The notes beneath the pieces are model-generated. The model ran no database searches. It had not been told where the DNA came from and saw only the letters and a program-made list of their open reading frames with translations. A DNA stretch of 64,000 nt from Nocardia higoensis NBRC 100133 (GTDB lineage Bacteria > Actinomycetota > Actinomycetes > Mycobacteriales > Mycobacteriaceae), in the NCBI RefSeq assembly GCF_000308595.1, contig NZ_BAGA01000109.1:116860-180859 (forward strand), written 5' to 3'. The position numbers and the translations under genes are program-made. Positions 1 to 9,699 of this stretch are shown here, piece by piece; the stretch's first letter is position 1, and the number at the start of each line of letters is the position of its first letter.

Positions 1-1
1 C

Positions 2-148
2 ATCGAGGATTTCCAGGCGTGGTCGGTCCGCCAGGCGATGCTCGCGGTCTACCGGCACTTCGACATCGACCAGCGCACGCCGCTCGTGTACCACGGTTTC
101 GCCGATCCCGGCGAGGGGTGGTTCGCGTTGCGTGCCGCCGACGCCTGA
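2..148 (+). CDS. C-terminal end of an unidentified protein (truncated by window edge)
   Basis: An open frame enters from the left edge and gives 48 residues ending in FALRAADA before a TGA. Base and codon use look like the neighbouring genes, so it is probably the real end of a gene. No motif can be recognised in so short a piece. It converges with the peroxiredoxin gene, leaving about 30 bases between the two stops. Confidence 0.5.
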   Translation: MEDFQAWSVRQAMLAVYRHFDIDQRTPLVYHGFADPGEGWFALRAADA

Positions 149-179
149 CCAGGCAGGCAACCGGCTCGGACATCGAGAA

Positions 180-905
180 CTAGTCCGTGCGGATGGCCTT
201 CTCGATGTCCTCCTCGCTGATCTGCTTGGTGCAGAAGAACCAGTCCTCGCACTCGACGCCTTCCTCGGTCCCGGCCATCCGGTCCGCCGCGACGCCACAG
301 GACCCGGCGGTCGGCACGATCACCCGGTCGCCGGGACGCCAGTCGGCGGGCGTGGCCACCTCGAAGGCATCCGTGGTCTGCAGGGCCTTGAGCACGCGGA
401 GCAACTCGTCGAAGTTGCGGCCCACGCTCTGCGGGTAGTAGATGATCGTGCGAATGATCCCGTGCGGGTTGACGAAGAAGACCGCCCGTACAGCCTTGGT
501 GCTGTCTTCGCCCGGCATGATCATGCCGTACTTGCGGGCCACCTCCATGGTGATGTCGTCGATGAGCGGGAAGGTCACCTCGACGTTGCTCATGCCGTTG
601 AAGGTGATCTTGTCCTTGATGGTGCGCAGCCAGGCGATGTGACTGTAGAGACCGTCGACGGACAGTCCGACGAGCTCGGTGTTGTACTTGCCGAACTCCT
701 CCTGCATCGAGGCGAAGGTGATGAATTCGCTGGTACACACCGGGGTGAAGTCGGCCGGGTGGGAGAACAGAATCACCCACTTGCCTTGGTAGTCGGCGGG
801 AAAGTTGATCCTTCCCTGCGTGGTCTGCGCAGTGAACGCGGGCGCGGGGTCGCCGATCCGGGGCATCGAGGGTGCGCTCTGAGCTGTGATTTCTGGAGTG
901 GTCAT
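180..905 (-). CDS. Peroxiredoxin (AhpC/TSA, Prx6-like with C-terminal cysteines)
   Basis: A 241-residue cytosolic peroxidase that reduces H2O2 and organic hydroperoxides with a thiol donor. The peroxidatic cysteine lies in the family motif PVCTSEF at residue 57. Three further cysteines at about 203, 219 and 225 form the C-terminal arm seen in archaeal-type Prx6 enzymes, so it may work as a 2-Cys enzyme. The ATG is preceded by AGAGGTG at good spacing. It runs in the same direction as the DJ-1/PfpI gene upstream, which suggests a small oxidative-stress locus, but about 100 bases separate them and no operator is visible. The family call is firm; the reductant partner is unknown. Confidence 0.93.
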   Translation of the reverse strand: MTTPEITAQSAPSMPRIGDPAPAFTAQTTQGRINFPADYQGKWVILFSHPADFTPVCTSEFITFASMQEEFGKYNTELVGLSVDGLYSHIAWLRTIKDKITFNGMSNVEVTFPLIDDITMEVARKYGMIMPGEDSTKAVRAVFFVNPHGIIRTIIYYPQSVGRNFDELLRVLKALQTTDAFEVATPADWRPGDRVIVPTAGSCGVAADRMAGTEEGVECEDWFFCTKQISEEDIEKAIRTD

Positions 906-1007
906 CGTTCACCTCTTCGATCGAAGGTTGTGGTGGAACAACACTGAATTCACCCCCGGGGGTATGCGGTCGCCGCCCTCCGAACGACCTGGCCGCGCGG
1001 CGGCCGG

Positions 1008-1565
1008 TCAGGCCGCCCGCACCTCCCGAGTGATCGCATACACGAAATCGTCGAGATCACCGGGGTTGCGGGAGGTGATCAGCGTCCAGTCGCCCTCACC
1101 GGAACGGACAGCGGGCTCGTCCACCCAACTGCCGCCGGCATTGCCGAGATCGGTCCGCAGCGACGGGTACGAGGTCAGTGTCTTTCCCGCCACGAGATCG
1201 GCTTCGGCGAGCAACCACGGTCCGTGGCAGATCGCGGCGATCGGCTTGCCCGCGCCGGCGAAACTTTTGGCCAGCGTCACCGCGCGCCCGTCCAGACGAA
1301 GCTTGTCGGCGTTGACGGTGCCGCCCGGCAGCACCAGCACGTCGAAATCGTCGGCCCGCACCTCGTCGAGCCCGAGGTCCGGGTCGACAACCTCGGCGGG
1401 CTCGAGGTCGTGACGGAACGTGCTCACCTGTTCCGCCTTCGGCGCGGCATGCGTGACCGCGGCCCCGCGTTCGCGCAGTCGGTCGCGTGGCACGACCAAT
1501 TCGTCGTGCTCCACTCCGGTGTTCGCGGTGACCACCAGCACCCGCACACCATCCAATTCGGCCAT
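1008..1565 (-). CDS. DJ-1/PfpI family protein (type 1 glutamine amidotransferase-like)
   Basis: A 185-residue protein of the PfpI/YhbO group. Members act as cysteine-dependent stress proteins, glyoxalases or deglycases. The nucleophile elbow AAICHGPW puts the active cysteine at residue 113 followed by the usual histidine. VLVLPGG is the conserved strand-loop ahead of it. The frame stays open upstream to 1631, but ATG at 1565 has GGAGAGGAG about 8 bases ahead and starts just before the first core beta strand (RVLVVTA), so I start there. The substrate cannot be told from sequence. Confidence 0.88.
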   Translation of the reverse strand: MAELDGVRVLVVTANTGVEHDELVVPRDRLRERGAAVTHAAPKAEQVSTFRHDLEPAEVVDPDLGLDEVRADDFDVLVLPGGTVNADKLRLDGRAVTLAKSFAGAGKPIAAICHGPWLLAEADLVAGKTLTSYPSLRTDLGNAGGSWVDEPAVRSGEGDWTLITSRNPGDLDDFVYAITREVRAA

Positions 1566-1756
1566 CGGCCCGCTCCTCTCCTTCGGCGCACGACCGGTCC
1601 TGCGCACGCGACCGGTCCTTGCCGGAGGCATGCCGCCCTATCCCGCGGCTAAACATGGCGCGGCGGGTGCGGCGGGTTCAGCGCGCACAGTGATGCGATA
1701 GCAGATGGGTATCGGCGGTAGTAGCATCCAACTATCCCTCGAAGAGTCGGATCAGG

Positions 1757-2143
1757 ATGCACGAACTCGCCATTACGCAGAGTGTCATCGCCGCCGTATG
1801 CGAGCACGCGGCGGGCCGACGGGTGTACAGCGTGACCGTCGATGTGGGCGTTCTGACCGCGGTGGTCCCGGACGCGATGCGGTTCTGTTTCGACCTCGCC
1901 GCCGAGGGCACCGTCGCGGAGGGAGCGAGCCTGGATATCCGGTGCGTACCGGGCGCGGCACATTGCCGCGACTGCGGTGCGGACTTCACCGTCACCGATC
2001 TGCTCCTGCTCTGCCGGTGCGGAAGCGCCGATGTGGAGATCAGGGCGGGCCGGGAATTGCGAATCCGGTCGATGGAAGTGAGCCGAGAATGTGCGCAACC
2101 TGCGGATGCGGGAACGTCGCCGAGCACGAGCATGCACCCCTGA
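1757..2143 (+). CDS. hypA: Hydrogenase nickel-insertion accessory protein HypA
   Basis: A 128-residue HypA that works with HypB to deliver nickel to the hydrogenase large-subunit precursor in the cytoplasm. It starts MHELAI; His2 is the known nickel ligand. The zinc site is made of C70-x2-C73 and C86-x-C88; the second pair is CxC rather than the more common CxxC. The 3' end overlaps the start of hypB by about 55 bases in another frame, which indicates translational coupling. It is the first gene of the hydrogenase locus, so the promoter should lie between 1566 and 1756, divergent from the PfpI gene. Confidence 0.93.
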   Translation: MHELAITQSVIAAVCEHAAGRRVYSVTVDVGVLTAVVPDAMRFCFDLAAEGTVAEGASLDIRCVPGAAHCRDCGADFTVTDLLLLCRCGSADVEIRAGRELRIRSMEVSRECAQPADAGTSPSTSMHP

Positions 2144-2826
2144 CCGAGACGGTCTCGCTGGAGCAGAAGGTGCTGGCGAAGAACGACCATCTCGCCCAGC
2201 ACAATCGCGACTGGCTGCGGGATCGCGGCATCCTGGCGCTGAATATGACCAGTTCCCCGGGCGCCGGGAAGACCACACTGCTCGAGCGGACGATCCGCGC
2301 GCTGCCCGACACCCCGATCGCGGTGATCGAAGGTGACCAGGAGACGGAACTCGACGCCGAGCGAATCGCCGCGACCGGGGCGCGGGTCGTGCAGGTGAAC
2401 ACCGGGTCCGGCTGTCATCTGGATGCCGAGATGACGCATCGGGCACTGAACGCGCTGAACCCCGCGCCCGGCACCGTGCTGTTCGTCGAGAATGTCGGCA
2501 ATCTGGTCTGTCCGGCACTGTTCGACCTCGGGGAACACCGCAAGGTCGTGATGATCTCGGTGTGCGAGGGCACGGACAAACCGCTGAAGTATCCGCACAT
2601 GTTCGCCGCGGCGGGTCTGGTGCTCGTGAACAAGATCGATCTGCTGCCGTATGTCGATTTCGATCTCGGCGCGTGCACCGAGTACGCGCGCGCGGTGAAT
2701 CCGGGCGTGGAGATCCTGCCGATGTCGGTGACCACGGGCGAGGGCCTCGATCACTGGTACGGGTGGCTGGGTGAACAGCGCCGGACGGTCTCGGCGAGCC
2801 TTGAGGGTGTGATCGACCCCGCCTAG
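2089..2826 (+). CDS. hypB: Hydrogenase nickel-incorporation GTPase HypB
   Basis: A 245-residue SIMIBI-class GTPase that powers nickel insertion with HypA. The N-terminus carries CATCGCG (residues 2-8), the high-affinity nickel motif, followed by a short His-containing stretch. The P-loop is SSPGAGKTT (55-63). The base-recognition motif is NKID within VLVNKIDLLPY. The open frame extends far upstream, but the ATG at 2089 places the CxxCGC motif at the extreme N-terminus, as in the family. The start lies inside the 3' part of hypA. Confidence 0.95.
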   Translation: MCATCGCGNVAEHEHAPLTETVSLEQKVLAKNDHLAQHNRDWLRDRGILALNMTSSPGAGKTTLLERTIRALPDTPIAVIEGDQETELDAERIAATGARVVQVNTGSGCHLDAEMTHRALNALNPAPGTVLFVENVGNLVCPALFDLGEHRKVVMISVCEGTDKPLKYPHMFAAAGLVLVNKIDLLPYVDFDLGACTEYARAVNPGVEILPMSVTTGEGLDHWYGWLGEQRRTVSASLEGVIDPA

Positions 2827-2849
2827 ACTGACGTGATCGGCGTCACAAA

Positions 2850-2886
2850 CCCGCGAAGCGGGCCGGAGCGACGAGTCGCCGCTCCG
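2850..2886. other. Two small hairpins in the hypB-hhyS gap
   Basis: The 80-base gap contains CCCGC-GAA-GCGGG (2850-2862) and a seven-pair stem CGGAGCG/CGCTCCG (2864-2870 with 2880-2886). The second stem ends five bases before the ribosome binding site GGAAGGTGG of the small-subunit gene. They could stabilise the transcript end or tune translation of the structural genes relative to hypAB. There is no U-run, so this is not a typical terminator. The function is inferred only from position. Confidence 0.4.
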
Positions 2887-2906
2887 ACTCCGGAAGGTGG
2901 CAGCAT

Positions 2907-3962
<1,056 letters not shown>

Positions 3963-3973
3963 GAGAAGCTCCG

Positions 3974-5770
3974 ATGACTCAGATCATCCCCGAGCCGTCA
4001 CACCGGACGATCGAACCGGACAGCCTCGTCGAGATGGCGTGGGATCCGATCACTCGTATCGTGGGCAGCCTCGGCATCTACACCAAGATCGACTTCGCGA
4101 ATCAGGAAGTGGTCGAGTGCCACAGCACCTCGTCCATCTTCCGCGGTTATTCGATCTTCATGCGCGGCAAGGACCCGCGCGACGCCCATTTCATCACCAG
4201 CCGGATATGCGGTATCTGCGGTGACAACCACGCGACGTGCTCCTGCTACGCCCAGAACATGGCCTATGGAGTCCGGCCGCCGCACCTGGGCGAGTGGATC
4301 GTCAACCTCGGCGAGGCCGCCGAGTACATGTTCGACCACAACATCTTCCAGGAGAACCTGGTCGGGGTGGATTTCTGCGAGAAGATGGTCGCCGAGACCA
4401 ATCCCGGGGTGCTCGCCCGGGCCGAGCGGACCGAGGCGCCGCACGCCGAAGCCCACGGCTACCGCACCATCGCCGACATCATGCGCGCCCTCAACCCGTT
4501 CACCGGGGAGTTCTACCGGGAGGCCCTGCAGGTCAGCCGGTACACCCGCGAGATGTTCTGCCTGATGGAGGGTCGGCATGTGCATCCGTCGACGCTGTAT
4601 CCCGGCGGCCCGGGCACGGTGGCGACGGTGCAGCTGATGACCGACTACATGACCAGATTGATGCGCTACGTCGAGTTCATGAAGCGGGTCGTCCCGATGC
4701 ACGACGACCTGTTCGACTTCTTCTACGAGGCGTTGCCCGGCTACGAGAAGGTCGGCCTGCGGCGGACCCTGCTCGGCTGCTGGGGGTCGTTCCAGGACCC
4801 CGAGGTCTGCAATTTCGAGTACAAGGACATGGAGGACTGGGGTCGCAAGATGTTCGTCACCCCGGGTGTGGTGGTGGACGGCGAACTGGTCACCACCTCC
4901 CTGGTCGACATCAACCTCGGCCTGCGGATCCTGCTCGGCAGTTCCTATTACGAGGACTGGACCGACCAGGAGATGTTCGTGAAGACCGACCCGCTGGGCA
5001 ATCCGGTGGACCGGCGCCACCCCTGGAACCAGCACACCAATCCCAAGCCGCAGAAACGCGACCTGGACGACAAGTACAGCTGGGTCATGTCGCCGCGCTG
5101 GTTCGACGGCACCGATCACCTCGCGCTGGACACCGGCGGTGGACCGCTGGCACGGCTGTGGTCGACCGCGCTGGCGAACCTGGTCGATATCGGATACGTG
5201 AAGGCCACCGGTCACAGTGTCCAGATCAATCTGCCGAAGACCGCATTGAAGGGTCCGGTCACGCTGGAGTGGAAGATCCCCGTCCACGGCAGCAACACCA
5301 TCGAACGCGACCGGGCTCGCACCTACTTCCAGGCCTACTCGGCGGCCTGCGCCCTGCATTTCGCGGAGAAGGCGCTCGCGGAGATACGGGCCGGCCACAC
5401 CAAGACCTGGGAGCCGTTCGAGGTGCCCGAGGAAGGCATCGGCTGCGGTTTCACCGAGGCGGTGCGTGGTGTGCTCTCCCACCACATGGTGATCCGGGAC
5501 GGGAAGATCGCGAACTACCACCCGTATCCGCCGACCCCGTGGAACGCCAGCCCGCGCGATGCCTACGGCACCCCCGGCCCGTACGAGGACGCGGTGCAGG
5601 GGCAGCCCATCTTCGAGGAGAACGACCGCGAGCACTTCAAGGGCATCGACATCATGCGCACGGTGCGCAGTTTCGACCCGTGCCTGCCGTGCGGTGTGCA
5701 CATGTATCTCGGCAAGGGGCAGACCTTGCGGAAACTGCACTCGCCGACGCAGGCGATGACCCCGGAGTGA
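3974..5770 (+). CDS. hhyL: [NiFe]-hydrogenase large subunit, group 1h type
   Basis: The catalytic subunit, 598 residues, which splits H2 at the Ni-Fe(CN)2CO centre. The N-terminal nickel motif is RICGICGDNH (Cys79 and Cys82). The C-terminal motif is DPCLPCGVH (Cys570, Cys573, His576). It is followed by a 22-residue tail that the maturation protease should remove after His576 once nickel is inserted. AGGAGAAG precedes the ATG. The same frame stays open back to 3230 inside hhyS, which is an artefact of high G+C. Group 1h enzymes are high-affinity, oxygen-tolerant H2 scavengers, and that role is inferred here. Confidence 0.95.
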   Translation: MTQIIPEPSHRTIEPDSLVEMAWDPITRIVGSLGIYTKIDFANQEVVECHSTSSIFRGYSIFMRGKDPRDAHFITSRICGICGDNHATCSCYAQNMAYGVRPPHLGEWIVNLGEAAEYMFDHNIFQENLVGVDFCEKMVAETNPGVLARAERTEAPHAEAHGYRTIADIMRALNPFTGEFYREALQVSRYTREMFCLMEGRHVHPSTLYPGGPGTVATVQLMTDYMTRLMRYVEFMKRVVPMHDDLFDFFYEALPGYEKVGLRRTLLGCWGSFQDPEVCNFEYKDMEDWGRKMFVTPGVVVDGELVTTSLVDINLGLRILLGSSYYEDWTDQEMFVKTDPLGNPVDRRHPWNQHTNPKPQKRDLDDKYSWVMSPRWFDGTDHLALDTGGGPLARLWSTALANLVDIGYVKATGHSVQINLPKTALKGPVTLEWKIPVHGSNTIERDRARTYFQAYSAACALHFAEKALAEIRAGHTKTWEPFEVPEEGIGCGFTEAVRGVLSHHMVIRDGKIANYHPYPPTPWNASPRDAYGTPGPYEDAVQGQPIFEENDREHFKGIDIMRTVRSFDPCLPCGVHMYLGKGQTLRKLHSPTQAMTPE

Positions 5771-5797
5771 GTCCGTATCGGTACCGGCGACGGGAGG

Positions 5798-6715
5798 ATG
5801 GCGGTGGATGTCCGCCCGGCAGAACAGGCCGACTCCAACCCTGGTGAGAGCCATTGGCGTACGGCGGGTGATCGGATAGAGACACTGCTCGAGGCGAGTT
5901 CGGCGGGCGGCGCGGCGGCTCGTGAACGCGCCGAGCAGTTGGTGCGCGAGGTCGTCGACCTGTACGGGGCGGGCTTGGCGCGCCTGGTCGGACTACTGGA
6001 CGCCGGCACCCTGGAACGGCTGGCTCGCGACGACCTGGTCGCGAGCCTGCTGCTCGTCCACGGGCTGCACCCGCACGACGTGGACGCCAGAGTGCGCACG
6101 GCGCTGGACAGTGTGCGGCCCTACCTGGGGTCGCACGGCGGCGATGTGGAACTGGTCGAGATCGTGGACGCGGTGGTCCGCCTCCGGCTGACCGGCAGCT
6201 GCCACGGCTGCCCGTCCTCGTCGGTCACCCTGGAGCTGGCGGTGCAGGACGCGATCCGCGCGGCGGCGCCGGAGATCGAGACCATCGAAGTCGTCGCCGC
6301 GCCCACCGAGCACGCGGCGCCGATCCCCGCCGATTCGCTGTTCTCCCGGGTGCGTTCGAGCGACGCTCCGGGCAGTTGGGTCGCCACGCCCGAACTGGCC
6401 GACCTGGTGCCCGGCGAGGTCGGCGGATTCGCCGTGGCCGGACTCCCGGTACTGGCCTGCCGGGTGGGTGAGCAGGTATTCGCATACCGCGACCTCTGCC
6501 CGGTCTGCGCGCATTCGCTCGCCGGGGCCGCGCTGCACCGGCGGCCCGGCCTCCCGGTCGGCGACGCGGTCCTGCGCTGCCCGACCTGCCGCGCGCATTT
6601 CGACATCGTGGCGGCCGGGGCGCGCATCGACGGCGACGGTCACCTCGAGCCGCTCCCGGTGCTGGCGCGGGACGGCGTGCTGTCGGTGGCGGTACCGGTG
6701 GGGGTGCACGGGTGA
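5798..6715 (+). CDS. NifU-like/Rieske fusion iron-sulfur protein of hydrogenase operon (HhyE/HucE-like)
   Basis: A 305-residue protein with two iron-sulfur parts. Residues about 95-165 form a NifU C-terminal domain with GSCHGCPSS (Cys135, Cys138). Residues about 205-285 form a Rieske-like domain with CAH (Cys237, His239) and CRAH (Cys264, His267), the expected 2Fe-2S ligand set. Proteins of this layout sit beside actinobacterial uptake hydrogenases and are proposed to carry electrons to the respiratory chain. The ATG at 5798 directly abuts GGGAGG, so the in-frame GTG at 5804, six bases beyond it, is the better initiation site. It overlaps the next gene by four bases. Confidence 0.85.
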   Translation: MAVDVRPAEQADSNPGESHWRTAGDRIETLLEASSAGGAAARERAEQLVREVVDLYGAGLARLVGLLDAGTLERLARDDLVASLLLVHGLHPHDVDARVRTALDSVRPYLGSHGGDVELVEIVDAVVRLRLTGSCHGCPSSSVTLELAVQDAIRAAAPEIETIEVVAAPTEHAAPIPADSLFSRVRSSDAPGSWVATPELADLVPGEVGGFAVAGLPVLACRVGEQVFAYRDLCPVCAHSLAGAALHRRPGLPVGDAVLRCPTCRAHFDIVAAGARIDGDGHLEPLPVLARDGVLSVAVPVGVHG

Positions 6716-7347
6716 ACACACCGTTCCGAGTGCTGCAGCGGATCACCGCCGAGCGCCCGCCCCCGCGACGGGCGGGCGAGCGATGTGAGATGTGCGCCGA
6801 TCCGATCGCCGGCGAGCATCAGCACGTCGTGAATATCGAAGGCAGGCAGCTGTTGTGCGTATGCCGCGCCTGCTACCTGCTGTTCGTGGACCAGAAGGCG
6901 GCGCTGCGTTACCGGGCGGTGCCGGACCGCTATCTCGCCTTCCCCGATTTCGAGATCGGCCAGGGGGAATGGGACGCGTTGGAGATTCCGGTGGGACTCG
7001 CGTTCTTCTTCCGCAACTCCGCACTGGACCGGACCGTGGCGTTCTATCCCGGACCGGCGGGCGCGACCGAATCGGAACTGCCGCTGGCACAGTGGAATAC
7101 GATCGTGCAGCGACATCCGGAACTGGACGCTCTCGCCGACGATGTCGAAGCCCTGCTGATCCGGGTCCCGGAGAGCGGGACCGCGACCGCGAGTTGCCTG
7201 CTGCTGCCGATCGACGCGTGCTACGAGTTCGTCGGGCGGATGCGATTGCTGTGGCGCGGCTTCGACGGCGGGACCGAGGTGCGCAGCTATCTGGACGAGT
7301 TCTTCGCGTCTGTCTCGGCCCGGGCACGAACGGACGGCGCGCCATGA
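6712..7347 (+). CDS. Hydrogenase-associated cysteine-rich protein (DUF5947-like)
   Basis: 211 residues with a GTG start overlapping the stop of the NifU/Rieske gene (GTGA). Near the N-terminus are five cysteines: C25-x2-C28 and C49-x-C51-x2-C54. These could bind zinc or an iron-sulfur cluster. The rest is a soluble alpha/beta domain without a known motif. I recognise it as the conserved family found in group 1h operons of actinomycetes and annotated DUF5947. Tight coupling between electron-transfer and assembly genes suggests a role in building or attaching the hydrogenase. No biochemical role is known to me. Confidence 0.75.
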   Translation: MNTPFRVLQRITAERPPPRRAGERCEMCADPIAGEHQHVVNIEGRQLLCVCRACYLLFVDQKAALRYRAVPDRYLAFPDFEIGQGEWDALEIPVGLAFFFRNSALDRTVAFYPGPAGATESELPLAQWNTIVQRHPELDALADDVEALLIRVPESGTATASCLLLPIDACYEFVGRMRLLWRGFDGGTEVRSYLDEFFASVSARARTDGAP

Positions 7348-7991
7348 GTCCCGTCCACTCGATGACCTTCGCCGTGCTCGAGATCAAGCCGGAGCCGTAC
7401 GCGGTGGCGCCGACCCTGACCGCACGGGTCGGTCTCGCCGCGCTCGCCGAGGAACCCGTGCACGCCGTCGCGTTACGTGCGCAGGTGCGGATCCAGCCGT
7501 CGCGCCGCCGCTACTCCGACGAGGAGGGCGCGGGGCTGACCGATCTGTTCGGCGACCGCGAGCGCTGGCGGGATACGCAGCGTTCGTTCCTGTGGATGCA
7601 CTGCGCCACCATGGTTCCCGGGTTCTCCGGCGGCGCCGAGGTGGATCTGCCGATGCCGTGCACCTACGACTTCGAGGTGACCGGCTCGAAGTACCTGCAC
7701 GCGCTACGCGAGGGCACGGTACCGCTGGTGTTCCTGTTCAGCGGCACGGTCTTCATCCGGGGCAGCGGCGGCTTCGCGGTCCAGCAGATCCCCTGGGATC
7801 GCGAGGACACCTTCGACATGCCGGTCTCGGTATGGCAGGACGTGATGGCCGCGCACTTCCCGAACACCGGCTGGCTACGCCTGCACCGGGACACGCTCGA
7901 GGCGCTGTCCGCCTACAAGTCCGGCCACGGTCTGCTCGGATTCGACGAGGCCGTCACCCGCCTGCTCGCCGACGCCGGAGAGTCGCGATGA
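7344..7991 (+). CDS. Hydrogenase-associated protein (DUF6084-like)
   Basis: 215 residues, soluble, starting at an ATG that overlaps the previous stop and ending in ATGA with the next start. The sequence is beta-rich, with conserved-looking WMHCATMVPGF and FLFSGTVF segments; the CATMVPGF stretch may be a functional loop. It has no signal peptide or membrane segment. It belongs to the set of uncharacterised proteins that travel with group 1h hydrogenases (DUF6084). Its function is unknown; assembly or complex scaffolding is a guess from context. Confidence 0.75.
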   Translation: MSPVHSMTFAVLEIKPEPYAVAPTLTARVGLAALAEEPVHAVALRAQVRIQPSRRRYSDEEGAGLTDLFGDRERWRDTQRSFLWMHCATMVPGFSGGAEVDLPMPCTYDFEVTGSKYLHALREGTVPLVFLFSGTVFIRGSGGFAVQQIPWDREDTFDMPVSVWQDVMAAHFPNTGWLRLHRDTLEALSAYKSGHGLLGFDEAVTRLLADAGESR

Positions 7992-9643
7992 CCGCCGCGG
8001 GGATCGCCCGGGCCCGCGCCGTCGCCGACGCGGTGCTCTACGAGGGCTACCTGCTCTACCCCTACCGGGCGAACACCCCCAAGAACCGGTCCCGCTGGCA
8101 GTTCGGCGTGCTCGGTCCCGCCGGGGCGGCGGCGGCCGGACTCGGCGAAGAGTCGTCGCTGTCGGCCGAGTTCGTCCTCGAGCCCGGTACGGACCCAGTA
8201 CTGACGTGGACGGTCCGGTTCCTGCAGCTCCAGCACCGTCAGGTGCTCGACGGTGCGGGTGTGCCACGCGCCGAACTCACCGCCGGCGGGCGATCCTGGC
8301 TGTCCTGGGACGAGGCGGTCGCGCGGGAGATCGTCGTCGGCCCCCTGGCGCCCGGGAATCTCGTACGCGCACTGACGGTTTCCGGTGGCTCCGACATCGA
8401 GGAGATCGCCGGCGCGGCAGGCGAGGCCGTCGGGACGCTGGTGCGGACCAGGCAGCCGCTGGCCGGTGAACTGGAACTGGGCGTCGAGCGGGACGGCCGG
8501 TTCCTGCGGCTGGCCGCCGAGGTCCGCAACGTGGCCGCACTCGCGACCGACAAGGACGACGCCCTCGCCCGCTCGCTGATCGGGGCACACATCGTCGTGG
8601 AAGTCGCCCGTGGACAGTTCGTTTCCGCGCTCGAACCACCGGCGGACGCCGCGCCCGCGGTCGAACGCTGCGGCCGGCACCGGTGTTTCCCGGTGCTCGC
8701 CGGCCCGCCCGGCGACCGCAGTCTGCTGCTGATCTCGCCGATCATCCTCTACGACCATCCCGAGATCGCGGAACAGAGCGAGGGAGCGCTGTTCGATTCC
8801 ACCGAGATCGACGAGATCCTCACGCTGCGCGTGATGACCATGACCGACGACGAGAAAGCGCAGGCCCGCGCGACAGACGCGCGGGCGGGCGAGATCATCG
8901 ACCGCTGCGATGCCATCACCCCGGAGGCGATGCGGCAGTTGCACGGCGTCCTGCGCGATCCGCATCCGGGCCGTTCGCCTCTGGTTCCCGAAGTGCCCGA
9001 GGGGATCGACTGGTGGGATCCGGCGGCCGACGGCGCCGTGCGCCCGGATACCGATGCGGTGCCGGTCTCGGGTGTGCTGGTGCGCAGAGGCAGCCGGGTC
9101 AGGCTGCACCCGTCCCGCCGGGCCGACGCCCAGGATCTGTTCACCGCGGGCCGGTGCGCCCGGGTCGTCTCGGTGCACGAGGACGTCGACGGGCAGGCAC
9201 ACATCGGTGTCGTACTGGACGACGATCCCGCCGCCGATCTGCACGAATGGTTCGGCCGCTATCTCTATTTCGCACCCGACGAATTGGAGCCGCTCGACAG
9301 TCCCGGAGATCTGGAAGGAGACACCATGCAGGACCGCAGCGAAGAACCTCAGGAGGCGCGCGGACAGCCGGGATCGCGCGATACCGGCGCGGATACCGCG
9401 GCCGCGGGCGAGACCAACCGTGAGCCGGGCGATATCGGACACGAGGAGACGACCTCGGCGCACGGAACCGCCGCCGAGCGCGAGGCCGCGTTCGTCTCGG
9501 AGCCGGCCCCCGGCAGCGAACCTCCGGTCCCGCCCTACGACGAGCGCAAGAAGACCGCGAACGAACCCGACGAGACGGCGACCGGCACCGTCGACGACGC
9601 GGATGTCGGCGGAGCCACATCACCGACCGAAGGGCAGGGATGA
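7988..9643 (+). CDS. Uncharacterised hydrogenase-operon protein with disordered acidic tail
   Basis: 551 residues. The first about 445 are folded and contain a long domain ending in a WFGRYLYFAPDELEPL segment. That piece follows an SH3-like stretch (GVLVRRGSRVRLHPSRR) resembling hydrogenase-associated domains. Residues about 447-551 are low-complexity and rich in Glu, Pro, Gly, Thr and Asp. At 9326 an in-frame ATG has GGAAGGAG eight bases ahead, so the tail could also be made as a separate 105-residue product. The start overlaps the previous gene (ATGA). No enzymatic motif is recognised. Confidence 0.7.
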   Translation: MTAAGIARARAVADAVLYEGYLLYPYRANTPKNRSRWQFGVLGPAGAAAAGLGEESSLSAEFVLEPGTDPVLTWTVRFLQLQHRQVLDGAGVPRAELTAGGRSWLSWDEAVAREIVVGPLAPGNLVRALTVSGGSDIEEIAGAAGEAVGTLVRTRQPLAGELELGVERDGRFLRLAAEVRNVAALATDKDDALARSLIGAHIVVEVARGQFVSALEPPADAAPAVERCGRHRCFPVLAGPPGDRSLLLISPIILYDHPEIAEQSEGALFDSTEIDEILTLRVMTMTDDEKAQARATDARAGEIIDRCDAITPEAMRQLHGVLRDPHPGRSPLVPEVPEGIDWWDPAADGAVRPDTDAVPVSGVLVRRGSRVRLHPSRRADAQDLFTAGRCARVVSVHEDVDGQAHIGVVLDDDPAADLHEWFGRYLYFAPDELEPLDSPGDLEGDTMQDRSEEPQEARGQPGSRDTGADTAAAGETNREPGDIGHEETTSAHGTAAEREAAFVSEPAPGSEPPVPPYDERKKTANEPDETATGTVDDADVGGATSPTEGQG

Positions 9644-9699
9644 CCGCCCGCCGACCGGTGGGCTCGGCAGCGGCGAGACAACGGAAAGGAAGGCCGACC

